Positions 8,348 through 17,909 of a stretch of DNA of 64,000 bases are shown here, piece by piece. The notes beneath the pieces are model-generated. The model was not told where the DNA came from, searched no databases, and saw only the letters and a program-made list of their open reading frames with translations. This DNA comes from Vibrio sp. SCSIO 43135 (GTDB lineage: Bacteria; Pseudomonadota; Gammaproteobacteria; Enterobacterales; Vibrionaceae): contig NZ_CP071859.1 of assembly GCF_023716665.1 (NCBI RefSeq), positions 744,001 through 808,000 of the forward strand. The letters run 5' to 3'. Within the stretch, counting starts at the first letter, position 1; each line of letters begins with the position of its first letter. The translations under genes were made by a program, and so were the position numbers.

Positions 8348-10606
8348 TTACTCATCTTTTAATAGTTTTTTGATGCTGTCCTCATTCTTGTAAGAAGAAT
8401 GAACTTTTATTAGGCCTTGGTTTATCGAGTGCTTGCAGGCTTTACGGATATTACCCGTCGCGAGGCTTGCTGCTGGTGCGTTTTCAATGGCCTTGAGGTA
8501 GACCCACTGACTGCAATGCTCTTTGAGGCTCAATGTGCGAGCGACGCTGGTGGACATCAATAGGATGTCGATCAGTTCTTTGTCATTGATTGCGGTGTAG
8601 GCTCGTGGCAAGAATGGGTAGTCGGCGATCCCCACTCTAATGACTCGCGTCATCGCTTTGTCTTCTTTGAACTCTAAGATCCAGTTTTGGATCTTTTTGA
8701 AGATCGCTTCTGGCTCATCGCTGTTTTCGGTTCTTGGCTCAATGTAGAGTAGTGTTGAATCAGAGAAGTGATAAATACGCGCAGGGCTTTCGACTTTACC
8801 TTTCAAATATTGTCCGAATGCTTTCTCTAGCTCCAAACCAGACTCATAGCCATATTGCAGGTACATATCACTTAAGAAAGGGACATCGATCATCACAAAA
8901 CGCAGTCGATCGTTGAGTGGTTCTTGGATCAAATCACCGACATGCCATAGTTCAAAGCTTGAACGCGTTTTTTGCATTACGTTAGGGAGCTTTACATTAA
9001 GCATGCGCAAATTACGCAGCGTAGAGCGTGAGTGAGAGTAGAGAGAGGTGTTCAACGTGCCTATTTCTTCACGCTGACGTTGCAATACAAAGCCTCGGCG
9101 TAAATAGAGCAGTAACAGCACGAAACTAAAGATAAATAGCGCCAGTGCGACTTTTTGGAACTTTCGGTACTCAACGTGTGTTTCTTCTAACTCTTGTGTT
9201 TGCCCAGCTAAGTGCAGGGTTTGCTCCACAAACTCTTTTTGTTGACGAAATGCTTCTTCATTGATCAGGTTAAGCGTGTTTTGCTGAATTTGAACCAGCG
9301 AGTTGTACTTTTTTAAGTTTTCCAAAGATTTATCGAATTGGCCGACAAGCTCATAGCCCAAGTACAACATCTGATAAGCGCTGGTTTTAAGCCTGAGGTT
9401 ATCTTCTGCTAAACCAATATCTAATGCTTGTTGTGCATAGTTCACGGCGGCTGAGCCTTTCTTTTGAGAGTAGGCTAGGCCTGCATTCAGCAGCAAAGCA
9501 TGAGCGTTTAAGCGAGGTACATCAGCGTACTCTAATAACTCTTCCGCGCGATTTAAGTACTGCTCAGTCAGCGGGTAGTTATACAGCTGCAAGTAGGTTG
9601 CGGCGAGTGAGATACGGATCTCGATGACATCTTCAATATTGTTTTGGTTTCGTTCGTGATCAATGACGTTGAAGTAATGCACTAAGGCAAGATTGTACTT
9701 ACCTTGCTGATAGTACACATCGCCCATTCGTTTCAGAACATCGACCAAAGCAGGAGAGTTTTGGAAGTTGTCGTAGAAATCGGCAGCCTGAGACAAGTGG
9801 TCAAGCGCCTTGTCTAACACGCGCCTTTCATAGAATAGGCGCGCTAATTGGCGATTTACCTTAGCTAATTGGGCGCTGGAGTTACTTTCAATTGATTGCC
9901 AGTAACTTGCTAACAACTCAGATAAAGCAAGGTTGTATAGCTTGTGATCAAGGTAGTGCTTACCGTATGCAAGGTGATAGTCGATGTAGGTTTGTTTATT
10001 GCTGACATTGTCGATGTATGCCGACAAACTTTGATAGAGCGTATTGGCTTTGTCGATGTCTTTCTCGTACGACGCCATCTCCGCTTGCAGCATCACTAAA
10101 CGGTAATGAATGCCCTTAGCTAACTGGTCTGCATTAGCAATATTGTTGTACGCCAATTGCAGTTGATCAACACGCTTTTGAGTGGCTTCAGTGTCACGGG
10201 TTTGCAACCAGTTAAGGCGAGTTTTCAGTATTTGAACACTCAGTCCAAGATATGGTAGCTGATGAGTGGTCGCTAAACGCTCCGCCTCCTCAAGGTGCAT
10301 ATTCGCTGCGCGGGCATTGTTCAGGTTGAACTCGGCCTGGGCTAGGATTTTTAATGCATCAATACTGCTGCTTGGGGTGCGATTGCGACTGTCTGCTTCA
10401 TCGCGGCTGATGGTGCTGGGGCTTTTCTCACCGCGAGTGGTGAGCTCGCGTTGGGTTAAATAATTCGTTGCCAGTGCTTTGGCTTGCAATGGCACAATAT
10501 CAACCAAGTTATTTGCCTCATTGAGCATTGGCGACGAATAGATCGTCGCATAGCTCATCGGAGTGAACAGACAAATAATGAGGAAAAGTAAACGCTCCCA
10601 GCGCAT
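8348..10606 (-). CDS. TPR sensor-like membrane protein with degenerate GGDEF-like C-terminus
   Basis: A 752-residue protein: a signal peptide (residues 1-20, ending MSYA), a long periplasmic region of tetratricopeptide repeats (e.g. MGDVYYQQGKYNLALVHYFN), one membrane helix near residues 485-503 (VALALFIFSFVLLLLYL), and a cytoplasmic tail of about 245 residues. The tail keeps the outline of a GGDEF fold: FVMIDVPFLSDMYLQYGY aligns with the 'D-x-D-x-F-K-x-x-N-D' helix region, RIYHFSDSTLLYIEP with the signature strand, and IRVGIADYP with the later strand. The GGDEF residues themselves are gone, so it is unlikely to make c-di-GMP. It follows the CdgG-like gene in tandem on the same strand. Confidence 0.75.
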   Translation of the reverse strand: MRWERLLFLIICLFTPMSYATIYSSPMLNEANNLVDIVPLQAKALATNYLTQRELTTRGEKSPSTISRDEADSRNRTPSSSIDALKILAQAEFNLNNARAANMHLEEAERLATTHQLPYLGLSVQILKTRLNWLQTRDTEATQKRVDQLQLAYNNIANADQLAKGIHYRLVMLQAEMASYEKDIDKANTLYQSLSAYIDNVSNKQTYIDYHLAYGKHYLDHKLYNLALSELLASYWQSIESNSSAQLAKVNRQLARLFYERRVLDKALDHLSQAADFYDNFQNSPALVDVLKRMGDVYYQQGKYNLALVHYFNVIDHERNQNNIEDVIEIRISLAATYLQLYNYPLTEQYLNRAEELLEYADVPRLNAHALLLNAGLAYSQKKGSAAVNYAQQALDIGLAEDNLRLKTSAYQMLYLGYELVGQFDKSLENLKKYNSLVQIQQNTLNLINEEAFRQQKEFVEQTLHLAGQTQELEETHVEYRKFQKVALALFIFSFVLLLLYLRRGFVLQRQREEIGTLNTSLYSHSRSTLRNLRMLNVKLPNVMQKTRSSFELWHVGDLIQEPLNDRLRFVMIDVPFLSDMYLQYGYESGLELEKAFGQYLKGKVESPARIYHFSDSTLLYIEPRTENSDEPEAIFKKIQNWILEFKEDKAMTRVIRVGIADYPFLPRAYTAINDKELIDILLMSTSVARTLSLKEHCSQWVYLKAIENAPAASLATGNIRKACKHSINQGLIKVHSSYKNEDSIKKLLKDE

Positions 10607-10663
10607 AGTTTGCTTCCTGTAATAGCTACGGCTTTGTGATAATAATCGACAGTGTCGAAAAAG

Positions 10664-11509
10664 TTATTGGCGCGCCATGCGATGGTTATGTGCTGGCTGA
10701 GCCTGCTCTGAAGAGCGGTAAGGATTGATGTCTAATCCACCTCGACGTGTATAACGTGCATACACTGTTAGTTTGCTCGGCTTACAGAATTGCATGATAT
10801 CAGTGAAAATACGCTCGACACATTGCTCATGAAATTCATTGTGTTCACGGAAAGACACTAAGTAGCGTAGCAGAGCTTCACGATCGATTTTTTGACCTTG
10901 ATATTGAATCTCAACACTTCCCCAGTCTGGCTGGTTAGTGATCAAGCAGTTAGATTTGAGCAGATGGCTGTGCAGCGCCTCTTCAACCACTTCGTCGCCA
11001 GCTGCGTCTTTAAGCAAATCAGCATCGAAATCGTAACTAGTGATTTCGATGTCCTGTTCATCAATGCATTCACCCTGCATAGTAACGATCGTTTGCTGAG
11101 TGTAGTCGGTAACAGGGTTCACTTTTACGCTAACGGTTTCACCTGCACAGTTGGAAAGATCACGGCTTAAATGCTGCTCTACGTCCTCCCAGCTAGCAAA
11201 CTTGGTTTGGTTGTAGCTATTTAAGTACAACTTGAACGATTTAGATTCGATTAAGTTGGCACTTGTAGCTGGAATCGAGACCTCGCCTACGGCAACTTGA
11301 GGTAATCCTTTTTCGTTGAGCCATGACAGCTCATACAAAGTCCAAATATCACAACCTTGAAACGGCAGTGTGTCGCCTAAGTTTAGGTCGTCGCGGTTTA
11401 AGCTACGCGGAACTGGCTGCAGTAGGCTAGGGTCATATTGATTGGTGTATTCAGTCTTTTGGCCCAGTGTTAAGCCCGCAAGCTCTTTAGCGTTGGAATA
11501 TTTGCTCAT
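10664..11509 (-). CDS. queF: NADPH-dependent 7-cyano-7-deazaguanine reductase QueF
   Basis: QueF reduces preQ0 to preQ1, a step in making the queuosine of tRNA wobble positions. At 281 residues this is the long, tandem T-fold (YqcD) form. The catalytic cysteine is in [17 protein letters not shown], followed by the aspartate; the NADPH-binding motif region [16 protein letters not shown] with the substrate-binding Glu-His lies near the C-terminus. It is divergent from syd with about 90 bases between the starts, as in E. coli where yqcD and syd also adjoin. Confidence 0.96.
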   Translation of the reverse strand: MSKYSNAKELAGLTLGQKTEYTNQYDPSLLQPVPRSLNRDDLNLGDTLPFQGCDIWTLYELSWLNEKGLPQVAVGEVSIPATSANLIESKSFKLYLNSYNQTKFASWEDVEQHLSRDLSNCAGETVSVKVNPVTDYTQQTIVTMQGECIDEQDIEITSYDFDADLLKDAAGDEVVEEALHSHLLKSNCLITNQPDWGSVEIQYQGQKIDREALLRYLVSFREHNEFHEQCVERIFTDIMQFCKPSKLTVYARYTRRGGLDINPYRSSEQAQPAHNHRMARQ

Positions 11510-11601
11510 ACTTTGTGTCGAATTGGATTAGAATACCCAGAATTTTACGCAATCCTACCCTAGCTGTCATTAGGGTTATCACCCTTCAATTGGAGATGTT
11601 C

Positions 11602-12147
11602 ATGGCAAACGATGCCGCACAGGCCCTTTTCGCATTCAGCCAAAAATACTCAGACGCTTATCAAGCGCAACATGGTTCATTACCAGTAAGTGAAGAGCTG
11701 GCAGAACTTGTTTCTCCTTGTGTCGAAGAGAAGCGCTCAGGTGAAGTGCTATGGAAAGCTCATATAAGAGAAACCCCGGCTGATTTTACCAATGTCGAAA
11801 ATGGTATTGAGCTCACGCTGCACGAAGATATCAAAACCTTCTATGGTAGCCAGTACAGTGCGGATATGGATGCCACTTGGCAGGGGAATGAGCTGTCGCT
11901 GCTACAAGTATGGAGTGATGATGACTTCGTTCGCCTACAAGAAAACATTCTGGGCCACTTGGTAACCCAGCGCCGATTGAAACTGAAACCAACGGTGTTT
12001 ATTGCCGCAACGGATGCTGAACTTGATGTGATTTCTATCTGTAATCTATCGGGCAATGTCATTTTGGAGCGCTTGGGTACGGATAAACGAGACGTGCTGG
12101 CGGAAACTCTGACTGAGTTTCTTCAAGGTATTGAGCCTGCGGTGTAA
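11602..12147 (+). CDS. syd: SecY-interacting protein Syd
   Basis: Syd is a peripheral inner-membrane protein that binds SecY and is thought to check for misassembled translocons. The 181-residue product matches E. coli Syd, notably [24 protein letters not shown] and [10 protein letters not shown]. The ATG at 11602 is chosen over one at 11596 and over upstream codons because the ribosome site TTGGAG (11590-11595) has correct spacing only to it. The following gene starts 2 bases after the stop, indicating an operon. Confidence 0.93.
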   Translation: MANDAAQALFAFSQKYSDAYQAQHGSLPVSEELAELVSPCVEEKRSGEVLWKAHIRETPADFTNVENGIELTLHEDIKTFYGSQYSADMDATWQGNELSLLQVWSDDDFVRLQENILGHLVTQRRLKLKPTVFIAATDAELDVISICNLSGNVILERLGTDKRDVLAETLTEFLQGIEPAV

Positions 12148-12149
12148 CC

Positions 12150-12926
12150 ATGTACGTAGTAGAGCTGCAATTTGAGTGTTTCGATAACACTACGGTGAGC
12201 GCGGTTGATAAAGCAATCAATGGCTTAATGGATGCGCTGAGATATAACGGTCAAGTGCTTGGACGAGAATTTCCGATCGTCATGGGTGAGGGGGAGTTCT
12301 TTGTTCGCGTTGTTTGTCCAGAGCAGGATAGCTTGCACCCAAGGTATCACTCTGATTTTGTTAAGGTGTGCATGAACCGCTTGGCGGAAGCGAGCTTACT
12401 CGCTCCGAAGATGCGCATGTTAGGCCGTGACCTGAATTCAGAAGAAGCTGCTGAAGAGGAAGCCCCAAGCTGGCAAATCCTATATACCACTTATGTGCAT
12501 ACTTGCTCGCCGCTGCGTAGCGGCGAAACCTTGTTGCCAATCCCGCTTTATCGTAACCCGCCAACGCTTAACGGTGACCACAAAGCGGTTGTAAAGTGGC
12601 AAACTGAATGGCAAGCGTGTGACGAAATCCAGATGGCTGGTGGCTGTCGAGCGGAGCACGCAGCGCTGCATGAAATTTGTGATTTTGATAGTGTGCTATT
12701 TAAACGTGGCTGGGATCTGCGTGGTCGTATCGAGTACATCACTAAGATTCCAACCTATTACTATCAATACCGTGTTGGTGGAAAAAGCCTAGCGGATGAG
12801 CAGGCGCGAAAATGCCCTAAATGCGGTGGCGAGTGGCTGTTAGATGAGCCTGTACATGACATTTTCCATTTTAAATGCGATGACTGTCGAATCGTATCGA
12901 ACATGTCTTGGGATCATATCAAGTAA
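12150..12926 (+). CDS. DUF2310 zinc-ribbon protein
   Basis: A 258-residue soluble protein of the DUF2310 family (Zn-ribbon-containing proteins of unknown function). The C-terminus carries two CxxC pairs, Cys222/Cys225 in CPKCGGEW and Cys243/Cys246 in FKCDDCRI, which should bind one zinc ion. The rest shows no known catalytic motif. It begins 2 bases after syd and is followed by a terminator, so the two are cotranscribed. The pairing with syd is shared, as I recall, by other Vibrio genomes, but no shared function is established. Confidence 0.85.
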   Translation: MYVVELQFECFDNTTVSAVDKAINGLMDALRYNGQVLGREFPIVMGEGEFFVRVVCPEQDSLHPRYHSDFVKVCMNRLAEASLLAPKMRMLGRDLNSEEAAEEEAPSWQILYTTYVHTCSPLRSGETLLPIPLYRNPPTLNGDHKAVVKWQTEWQACDEIQMAGGCRAEHAALHEICDFDSVLFKRGWDLRGRIEYITKIPTYYYQYRVGGKSLADEQARKCPKCGGEWLLDEPVHDIFHFKCDDCRIVSNMSWDHIK

Positions 12927-12941
12927 TACATGATTGGATAT

Positions 12942-12970
12942 TAAAAAGCCGCTCTTTGAGCGGCTTTTTT
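12942..12970 (+). terminator. Terminator after the syd operon
   Basis: AAAAAGCCGCTC / GAGCGGCTTTTTT hairpin just after the DUF2310 stop. Confidence 0.85.
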
Positions 12971-12998
12971 CGAGTAAGTGAGTGGTGTTCAGGCAATA

Positions 12999-13025
12999 AA
13001 AAAGCCCTCAATAATGAGGGCTTTC
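12999..13025 (-). terminator. Terminator after metQ
   Basis: Minus-strand AAAGCCCTCATTATTGAGGGCTTTTTT, 25 bases beyond the metQ stop. Confidence 0.85.
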
Positions 13026-13050
13026 TAATCGTTAGGGCGTTAAGGTGATA

Positions 13051-13860
13051 TTACCAACCTTTAACTACGCCACCTTGGAAGATGTCAGACGCAGCTGAGT
13101 ATACTTCTTCAGTTTGGTATGCCTTAACGAAGTTCTGTACGTTTTCAGCGTTTAGGTTGTCTTCACGCGCGACGATAAGGTTTACGTATGGAGACTCTTT
13201 ATCTTCAACGAATACACCGTCTTTTTGTGGTGTTAGGTTGATAGAGCTTGCGTAAGTTGTGTTGATGATAGATAGCGCAACATCGTCTAGTGAGCGTGGA
13301 AGCTGAGCTGCATCCAGTTCAACGATAGTGATGTTTTTCGGGTTCTCTACGATGTCACGTACGGTTGCCAGTAGACCAGCACCTTCACGTAGGGTGATTA
13401 GACCTTGTTGCTCAAGAAGTAGCAGAGAGCGGCCTAGGTTAGTTGGATCGTTTGGTACAGCAATGCGAGCGCCTTCAGCGATCTCATCAACAGAGGTCAC
13501 TTGCTTAGAGTAACCAGCGATTGGGTAAACGAATGTGTTACCAGCAATAGTCAGTTTGTAGCCACGGTCAGTCACTTGTTGGTCTAGGTATGGCTTGTGT
13601 TGGAACGCATTGATATCAATTGAGCCATCATCTAGCGCTGCGTTTGGTGTTACGTAATCAGTGAAAGTCACAAGTTCTACGTCTAGGCCAAATTGCTCTT
13701 TCGCTACTTTTGCTGCGACTTCTGCAACTTGTGCTTCTGCGCCAGCCATTACACCGACTTTGATCTTGCTGGTATCTGCTTCTTTCTCGCCACAACCTGC
13801 TAGAACCAGAGCAGACGCTGCTGCTGCGATGGTAAGTAAACCTTTAAGGCTAAATTTCAT
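13051..13860 (-). CDS. metQ: D-methionine-binding lipoprotein MetQ
   Basis: MetQ is the substrate-binding lipoprotein of the MetNIQ ABC importer for L- and D-methionine. The 269-residue precursor has a lipoprotein signal peptide with lipobox LAGC (cysteine near residue 23) and the NlpA family fold (TFTDYVTPNAALDDGSID; AVPNDPTNLGRSL; NPYVNL-like SPYVNLIVAR). An AAGGAGAG ribosome site precedes the start. It is the last gene of metN-metI-metQ, 63 bases after metI, and would be repressed through the MetJ operator ahead of metN. Confidence 0.96.
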   Translation of the reverse strand: MKFSLKGLLTIAAAASALVLAGCGEKEADTSKIKVGVMAGAEAQVAEVAAKVAKEQFGLDVELVTFTDYVTPNAALDDGSIDINAFQHKPYLDQQVTDRGYKLTIAGNTFVYPIAGYSKQVTSVDEIAEGARIAVPNDPTNLGRSLLLLEQQGLITLREGAGLLATVRDIVENPKNITIVELDAAQLPRSLDDVALSIINTTYASSINLTPQKDGVFVEDKESPYVNLIVAREDNLNAENVQNFVKAYQTEEVYSAASDIFQGGVVKGW

Positions 13861-13923
13861 GACTCTCTCCTTATTTGAATCTAATTTGCTTAATGCATCT
13901 GTGCGCCCGATAAGGGGCTGTCT

Positions 13924-14601
13924 TTATCTGTGGTCTACACGGCGTACGATAGAATCGCCGATAGACTGAATAATCTGTACCAATACAATCAACATCACGA
14001 CAGTTACCGCCATGATCACTACATCGTAACGGTGGAAGCCGTAACGAATCGCTACGTCACCTAGGCCACCGCCACCAACCGTCCCTGCCATTGCAGAATA
14101 GCTTACAAGTGTAACCAGTGTGATAGTGACTGAGTTAACAATGGTAGGTAGTGCTTCTGGCAGTAAAACCTTAGTAATGATTTGAGTCGGTGTTGCGCCC
14201 ATTGATTGTGCCGCTTCTACTAAACCGGTTGGTACTTCAAGTAGTGCGCCTTCAATTAAACGTGCGACAAACGGGATAGCACCAATCGTCAGTGGAACAA
14301 TTGCTGCTGTTGTTCCAATGAATGTACCTACTAACAGCTTGGTCACTGGAATGATGGCAACCATCAATACCAAAAACGGAACAGAGCGACCAATGTTGAC
14401 AATCGCACCCAGAGTACCGTTCAGTTTGGTGTTCTCCAGTAGACCACCTTTCTTCGTGGTGTGAAGGATCACGCCAAGTGGGATACCAACAGCGAAGCCA
14501 ACAATACCCGCAACGCCAACCATGTATAAAGTTTCCCACGTAGCGCCAAGCAGTAAGTTACCGTTAAGACTTAGCCATTCAGAAATTGTATTAAAGGACA
14601 T
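13924..14601 (-). CDS. metI: D-methionine ABC transporter permease MetI
   Basis: MetI is the membrane subunit of the methionine importer. The 225-residue protein has five or so membrane helices and the EAA coupling motif ([26 protein letters not shown] region) that contacts MetN. The ATG at 14601 overlaps metN by 11 bases; an in-frame TTG at 14607 is the alternative start. The start chosen gives MSFNTISEW, similar to the family. Confidence 0.95.
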   Translation of the reverse strand: MSFNTISEWLSLNGNLLLGATWETLYMVGVAGIVGFAVGIPLGVILHTTKKGGLLENTKLNGTLGAIVNIGRSVPFLVLMVAIIPVTKLLVGTFIGTTAAIVPLTIGAIPFVARLIEGALLEVPTGLVEAAQSMGATPTQIITKVLLPEALPTIVNSVTITLVTLVSYSAMAGTVGGGGLGDVAIRYGFHRYDVVIMAVTVVMLIVLVQIIQSIGDSIVRRVDHR

Positions 14602-15625
14602 AGCCAAGTACCTCTACTTTTACGTTATGTTCACGCAGAAACTCAATCGCTGCATTGTCGTCTTGTTCGTTACCAAATAGCTCTGCGACCATCATGCCGA
14701 ATTTTACGCCGCCAGCGTAGTCGAGATCTGAGCTCAGAATGCTGACATCAATGTTGAACTTACGAGCAATTTGCGTCATTAGCGGTGCATCCACGGTGGC
14801 ACCAGTGAACTCTAAACGCACCAGTGGGTAGCTGCCATTTACACGCGTGTCTTGCAGGCGAGCTTGATAATCATCTGGAATTGAAAGGTCTAGTGTTGAG
14901 CGAATGAATTCATGGGCTAATTCCGTTTTCGGATGAGCGAAGATCTCACCAACCGTGCCTTTCTCGACCAATTCACCACCACCGATAATCGCAACTTCAT
15001 GACAGATGCTCTTCACTACGTCCATTTCGTGGGTGATGAGCAGCATGGTGATATTCAGCTTGCGGTTGATTTCTTTAAGTAGTTCAAGAATCGATTGAGT
15101 CGTCGCTGGATCTAGTGCGCTGGTGGCTTCATCACATAGAAGTACTTTCGGGTCACTAGCCAGAGCACGAGCGATGGCAACACGTTGTTTTTGACCGCCA
15201 CTTAAGTTGGCTGGATAGGTATCGCGCTTGTCGGCAAGGCCAACCAGTTTTAGTAATTCACTGACTTTGGTATCGATGTGTTGGCTGTCTTTACCTGCCA
15301 GTTCCAGTGGTAGCGCCACGTTCTCAAATACAGTGCGCGAGGAAAGCAGGTTAAAGTGCTGGAAGATCATACCAATATTACGGCGCGCTTCGCACAGCTG
15401 AGATTTTGTCAGCTTAGTTAGGTCAACGCCGTCAACAATGATTTCACCTGTCGTTGGTGCTTCTAGCATGTTTACACAGCGAATCAGCGTGCTTTTCCCT
15501 GCACCTGATGAACCAATCACACCAAAAATGGTGCCTTGGGGAATGGATAGGTTGATATCTTTCAGAGCGTTGATTTCCTTAACGCCTTGATAAAAAACCT
15601 TATTTACTTGGTTAATCTCGATCAT
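14591..15625 (-). CDS. metN: Methionine ABC transporter ATP-binding protein MetN
   Basis: MetN powers methionine import. The 344-residue protein has Walker [10 protein letters not shown] (near residue 38), the ABC signature LSGGQKQR, Walker [13 protein letters not shown] and the H-loop ITHEMDV. A C-terminal NIL domain (about residues 265-344), which binds methionine and gives feedback (trans-)inhibition in E. coli MetN, is present. It is the first gene of the operon and lies about 100 bases from the MetJ operator. Confidence 0.96.
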   Translation of the reverse strand: MIEINQVNKVFYQGVKEINALKDINLSIPQGTIFGVIGSSGAGKSTLIRCVNMLEAPTTGEIIVDGVDLTKLTKSQLCEARRNIGMIFQHFNLLSSRTVFENVALPLELAGKDSQHIDTKVSELLKLVGLADKRDTYPANLSGGQKQRVAIARALASDPKVLLCDEATSALDPATTQSILELLKEINRKLNITMLLITHEMDVVKSICHEVAIIGGGELVEKGTVGEIFAHPKTELAHEFIRSTLDLSIPDDYQARLQDTRVNGSYPLVRLEFTGATVDAPLMTQIARKFNIDVSILSSDLDYAGGVKFGMMVAELFGNEQDDNAAIEFLREHNVKVEVLGYVL

Positions 15626-15723
15626 CTTTCTACCTGTGCAGGGACAACAGAATAATATTTTGAGCTAAGTCTCATTTAGTAGAGGATGCTATGGGTTTCG
15701 CTGATTCAAGTCAATAGATATTT

Positions 15724-15747
15724 TTACGTCTAGACGTCTAAATAGCT
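15724..15747. promoter_or_regulatory. MetJ operator (three met boxes) ahead of metN
   Basis: Three adjacent 8-base units TTACGTCT-AGACGTCT-AAATAGCT. The middle one is the perfect MetJ consensus AGACGTCT and its neighbours match at six and about four positions. The tandem 8-base spacing is the mode of binding of MetJ dimers. It lies between the divergent metN and gmhB starts, so repression by MetJ-SAM of metNIQ is expected. Confidence 0.85.
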
Positions 15748-15839
15748 ATTGCTCAATTCGATTAGGTAATTAGATAGTGATGAATGAAATAAAGCGTGCG
15801 ATAATTCAAGGCTATACAGAGAAGATTGAGAACTGAATT

Positions 15840-16391
15840 TTGGCTAAACCAGCAGTGTTTTTAGATCGTGATGGCGTAATCAACGTGGACCACGGTTACG
15901 TGCATGATGAGCATGACTTTGAATTTGTTGAAGGGGTATTTGAAGCAACTAAGCAGCTTCAGCAAATGGGGTATATGCTTGTATTGGTGACCAACCAATC
16001 TGGTATTGCGCGTGGCATGTTTAGCGAAGATCGTTTCCTTTCTCTGACTCAGTGGATGGACTGGAACTTTGTTGACCACGGCGTAGAGTTTGACGGTTTT
16101 TATTACTGCCCGCACCATGCTGAACACGGCATAGGGAAATACAAAGAAGACTGCAACTGCCGTAAGCCTAAGCCTGGTATGTTTATCTCCGCGCGCGACT
16201 TCCTTAAGATTGATATGGCTAACTCTGTAATGGTAGGCGATAAAGCAGAAGATATGATGGCGGCAGAAGCTGCTGGTGTTGGCACAAAGCTACTAGTGCG
16301 CACTGGCAAGCCTGTTACCGAGAAAGGCGAAAGCCTCGCAAGTGCGGTGCTAGACAGCATAAGAGACGTGCCTGCTTACCTATCAAAATAA
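15840..16391 (+). CDS. gmhB: D-glycero-beta-D-manno-heptose-1,7-bisphosphate 7-phosphatase GmhB
   Basis: GmhB removes the 7-phosphate in ADP-heptose synthesis for the lipopolysaccharide inner core. The 183-residue HAD phosphatase shows FLDRDGVIN (nucleophile Asp and Asp+2), VTNQSG, and MVGDKAEDM. The zinc-binding loop YYCPHH ... [10 protein letters not shown] is complete. The start appears to be TTG at 15840 ([12 protein letters not shown]), since no ATG or GTG lies between the upstream stop and the essential DRDG motif and E. coli GmhB begins MAKS at the same place. Adjacent to metN in E. coli too. Confidence 0.93.
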   Translation: MAKPAVFLDRDGVINVDHGYVHDEHDFEFVEGVFEATKQLQQMGYMLVLVTNQSGIARGMFSEDRFLSLTQWMDWNFVDHGVEFDGFYYCPHHAEHGIGKYKEDCNCRKPKPGMFISARDFLKIDMANSVMVGDKAEDMMAAEAAGVGTKLLVRTGKPVTEKGESLASAVLDSIRDVPAYLSK

Positions 16392-16413
16392 AGGTCGCCT
16401 TAGCGGCCTTTTT
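16389..16413 (+). terminator. Terminator after gmhB
   Basis: AAAGGTCGCCTTAGCGGCCTTTTT hairpin directly at the gmhB stop; the stem is imperfect (one mismatch). Confidence 0.65.
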
Positions 16414-16447
16414 CATTATGTAGTGTGTGCAAGCTCTGGAGGTAGTG

Positions 16448-16789
16448 ATGAGCAAATATCCTCTTATTCTATTCGCAGTCGGCTTACTTGCCGGTTGTAC
16501 TCAGTCTGCGGTAAATGGCGACACCATCAACGATAGTCAGTTTATGCATTACCAGTGTGGTGCCGATAAGTCGTTTGACGTGGCTTACTTAACCGAAAGT
16601 GAAGAGGCGGTGCTTCGCTTACCAGACAACGAATACCGCTTAGTGCAAGTTCGAGCAGGTTCCGGGACCAAATATATTTTGAATGACGGAACCGCTGAGT
16701 TGATGAACCCTGTTACCTTACGCACAAAAGGCAAAGAAGCCCGACTCGAACTGGGACGAGTGATTTACAAAAACTGTAAAACCCAATAA
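16448..16789 (+). CDS. Small lipoprotein, MliC-like lysozyme inhibitor family
   Basis: A 113-residue predicted lipoprotein with signal peptide and lipobox LLAGC (cysteine near 17). The mature part has the outline of the MliC family (membrane-bound inhibitors of c-type lysozyme): YQCGADKSF at the start, an AGSGTKYIL motif where MliC has its conserved Ser-Gly-x-x-Tyr, TKGKEARLEL, and a C-terminal cysteine for a disulfide. An ATG at 16448 follows a GGAGG ribosome site. It stands alone between gmhB and treR. Inhibitor activity is inferred from the family, at moderate confidence. Confidence 0.75.
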   Translation: MSKYPLILFAVGLLAGCTQSAVNGDTINDSQFMHYQCGADKSFDVAYLTESEEAVLRLPDNEYRLVQVRAGSGTKYILNDGTAELMNPVTLRTKGKEARLELGRVIYKNCKTQ

Positions 16790-16855
16790 CGTAATGCCAC
16801 ATGGTGGGCGGTCTGCCCACCAACTATCCATACAACCAACGACACTTTCATCTAT

Positions 16856-17803
16856 ATGAGCAAAAAACTCACGATTCACGACATAGCGAAACTTTCAGGC
16901 GTCGGTAAATCAACCGTCTCTCGAGTGCTGACTAACGACCCTAAGGTTAAACCAGCCACTCGTGCCAAAGTGGAGCAAGTGATCCAAGAGTCGGGGTATA
17001 TTCCGTCGAAATCTGCGCAATCAATGCGAGGCGGGAGCCAAAAGGTGGTTGGTGTAATCATTTCGCGTTTGGACTCACCGTCGGAAAATAAAGCGGTTGG
17101 CAGTATGCTTCAGGCTTTATATCGCCTTGGCTACGATGCTGTAATCATGGAAAGTCAGTTTGATCGTGACAAAACTAACGAACACCTCAACGTGCTTAGA
17201 AAACGTAATGTTGATGGCGTGATTGTGTTTGGTTTTACCGATTTTGATATCAGTCAGCTCCAAGCGTGGCAAAACAAAGCCGTCGTTATCGCGATGGACA
17301 CTGAAGAAGTCTCGTCGATCAATTATGATAATCGTGGTGTGATACATCAGGCGTTGCGCCATTTATCTTCTCAGTCACTTAATGAAGTTGCTTATATTGG
17401 TGTTGACCCGAGCGACCGCACTACCGGGCAGCTACGTTTAGACGCTTATCTACAGTGGTGTACAGCAAACAATATTGAACCGAATTACCAAACGGGCCAG
17501 CTTCATCATGAAAGTGCCTATCAGCTAGTCGATAAGGTCCTTGCGAGTCAAACTCAAGCGATAGTCTGTGCCAGCGACACTTTGGCTTTAGGTGTGATAA
17601 AACGGCTTCAAGAGCTTGGCCGTGAAGATATCGCTGTAACCGGTGTGGGTGGCAATGAGCTGTTGTCTTTTCTATTTCCTAACATCTATAGCATCGACCC
17701 AGGTTATGCGCTTGCTGGAGAAAAAGCGGCTAACCTTTTGATCTCACATATAAATGGCAGTGAATCTCTCATTCACATCACCCAAGAGCCGGTCAATAAC
17801 TAA
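16856..17803 (+). CDS. treR: Trehalose operon repressor TreR (LacI family)
   Basis: A 315-residue LacI-family repressor. The N-terminal helix-turn-helix reads TIHDIAKLSGVGKSTVSRVL, and the hinge and periplasmic-binding-like domain follow. In E. coli the inducer of TreR is trehalose-6-phosphate, and the protein sequence resembles that TreR throughout (e.g. DTLALGVIKRLQELGREDIAVTGVGGNEL region). It lies directly upstream of treB with two palindromic operators between them. Confidence 0.94.
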   Translation: MSKKLTIHDIAKLSGVGKSTVSRVLTNDPKVKPATRAKVEQVIQESGYIPSKSAQSMRGGSQKVVGVIISRLDSPSENKAVGSMLQALYRLGYDAVIMESQFDRDKTNEHLNVLRKRNVDGVIVFGFTDFDISQLQAWQNKAVVIAMDTEEVSSINYDNRGVIHQALRHLSSQSLNEVAYIGVDPSDRTTGQLRLDAYLQWCTANNIEPNYQTGQLHHESAYQLVDKVLASQTQAIVCASDTLALGVIKRLQELGREDIAVTGVGGNELLSFLFPNIYSIDPGYALAGEKAANLLISHINGSESLIHITQEPVNN

Positions 17804-17835
17804 CTCACTAATTTATAAATGAATTAAAATTATAC

Positions 17836-17851
17836 TGTGATCTCATTCAAT
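17836..17851. promoter_or_regulatory. Possible CRP site ahead of treB
   Basis: TGTGA-N6-TCAAT: the left half is consensus and the right half keeps TCA. A second TGTGA half site starts at 17876. CRP control of trehalose genes is known in E. coli; here it is inferred from a partial match. Confidence 0.45.
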
Positions 17852-17853
17852 TA

Positions 17854-17869
17854 ATGGGACTGTTCCCAT
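17854..17869. promoter_or_regulatory. TreR operator 1
   Basis: The palindrome ATGGGACTGTTCCCAT, a LacI-type operator with the GGGA..TTCCC core. It lies between treR and treB and shares its core with operator 2. Confidence 0.8.
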
Positions 17870-17909
17870 TTTTATTGTGAATTGAGTCTGTCAATATAAT
17901 TGCAGTTTT

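Noticed and set aside
11510..11601. preQ1 riboswitch in front of queF
   Set aside because: The gap is under 100 bases, shared with the divergent syd, and shows no preQ1 aptamer pattern; these riboswitches are not usual with queF in Gammaproteobacteria.
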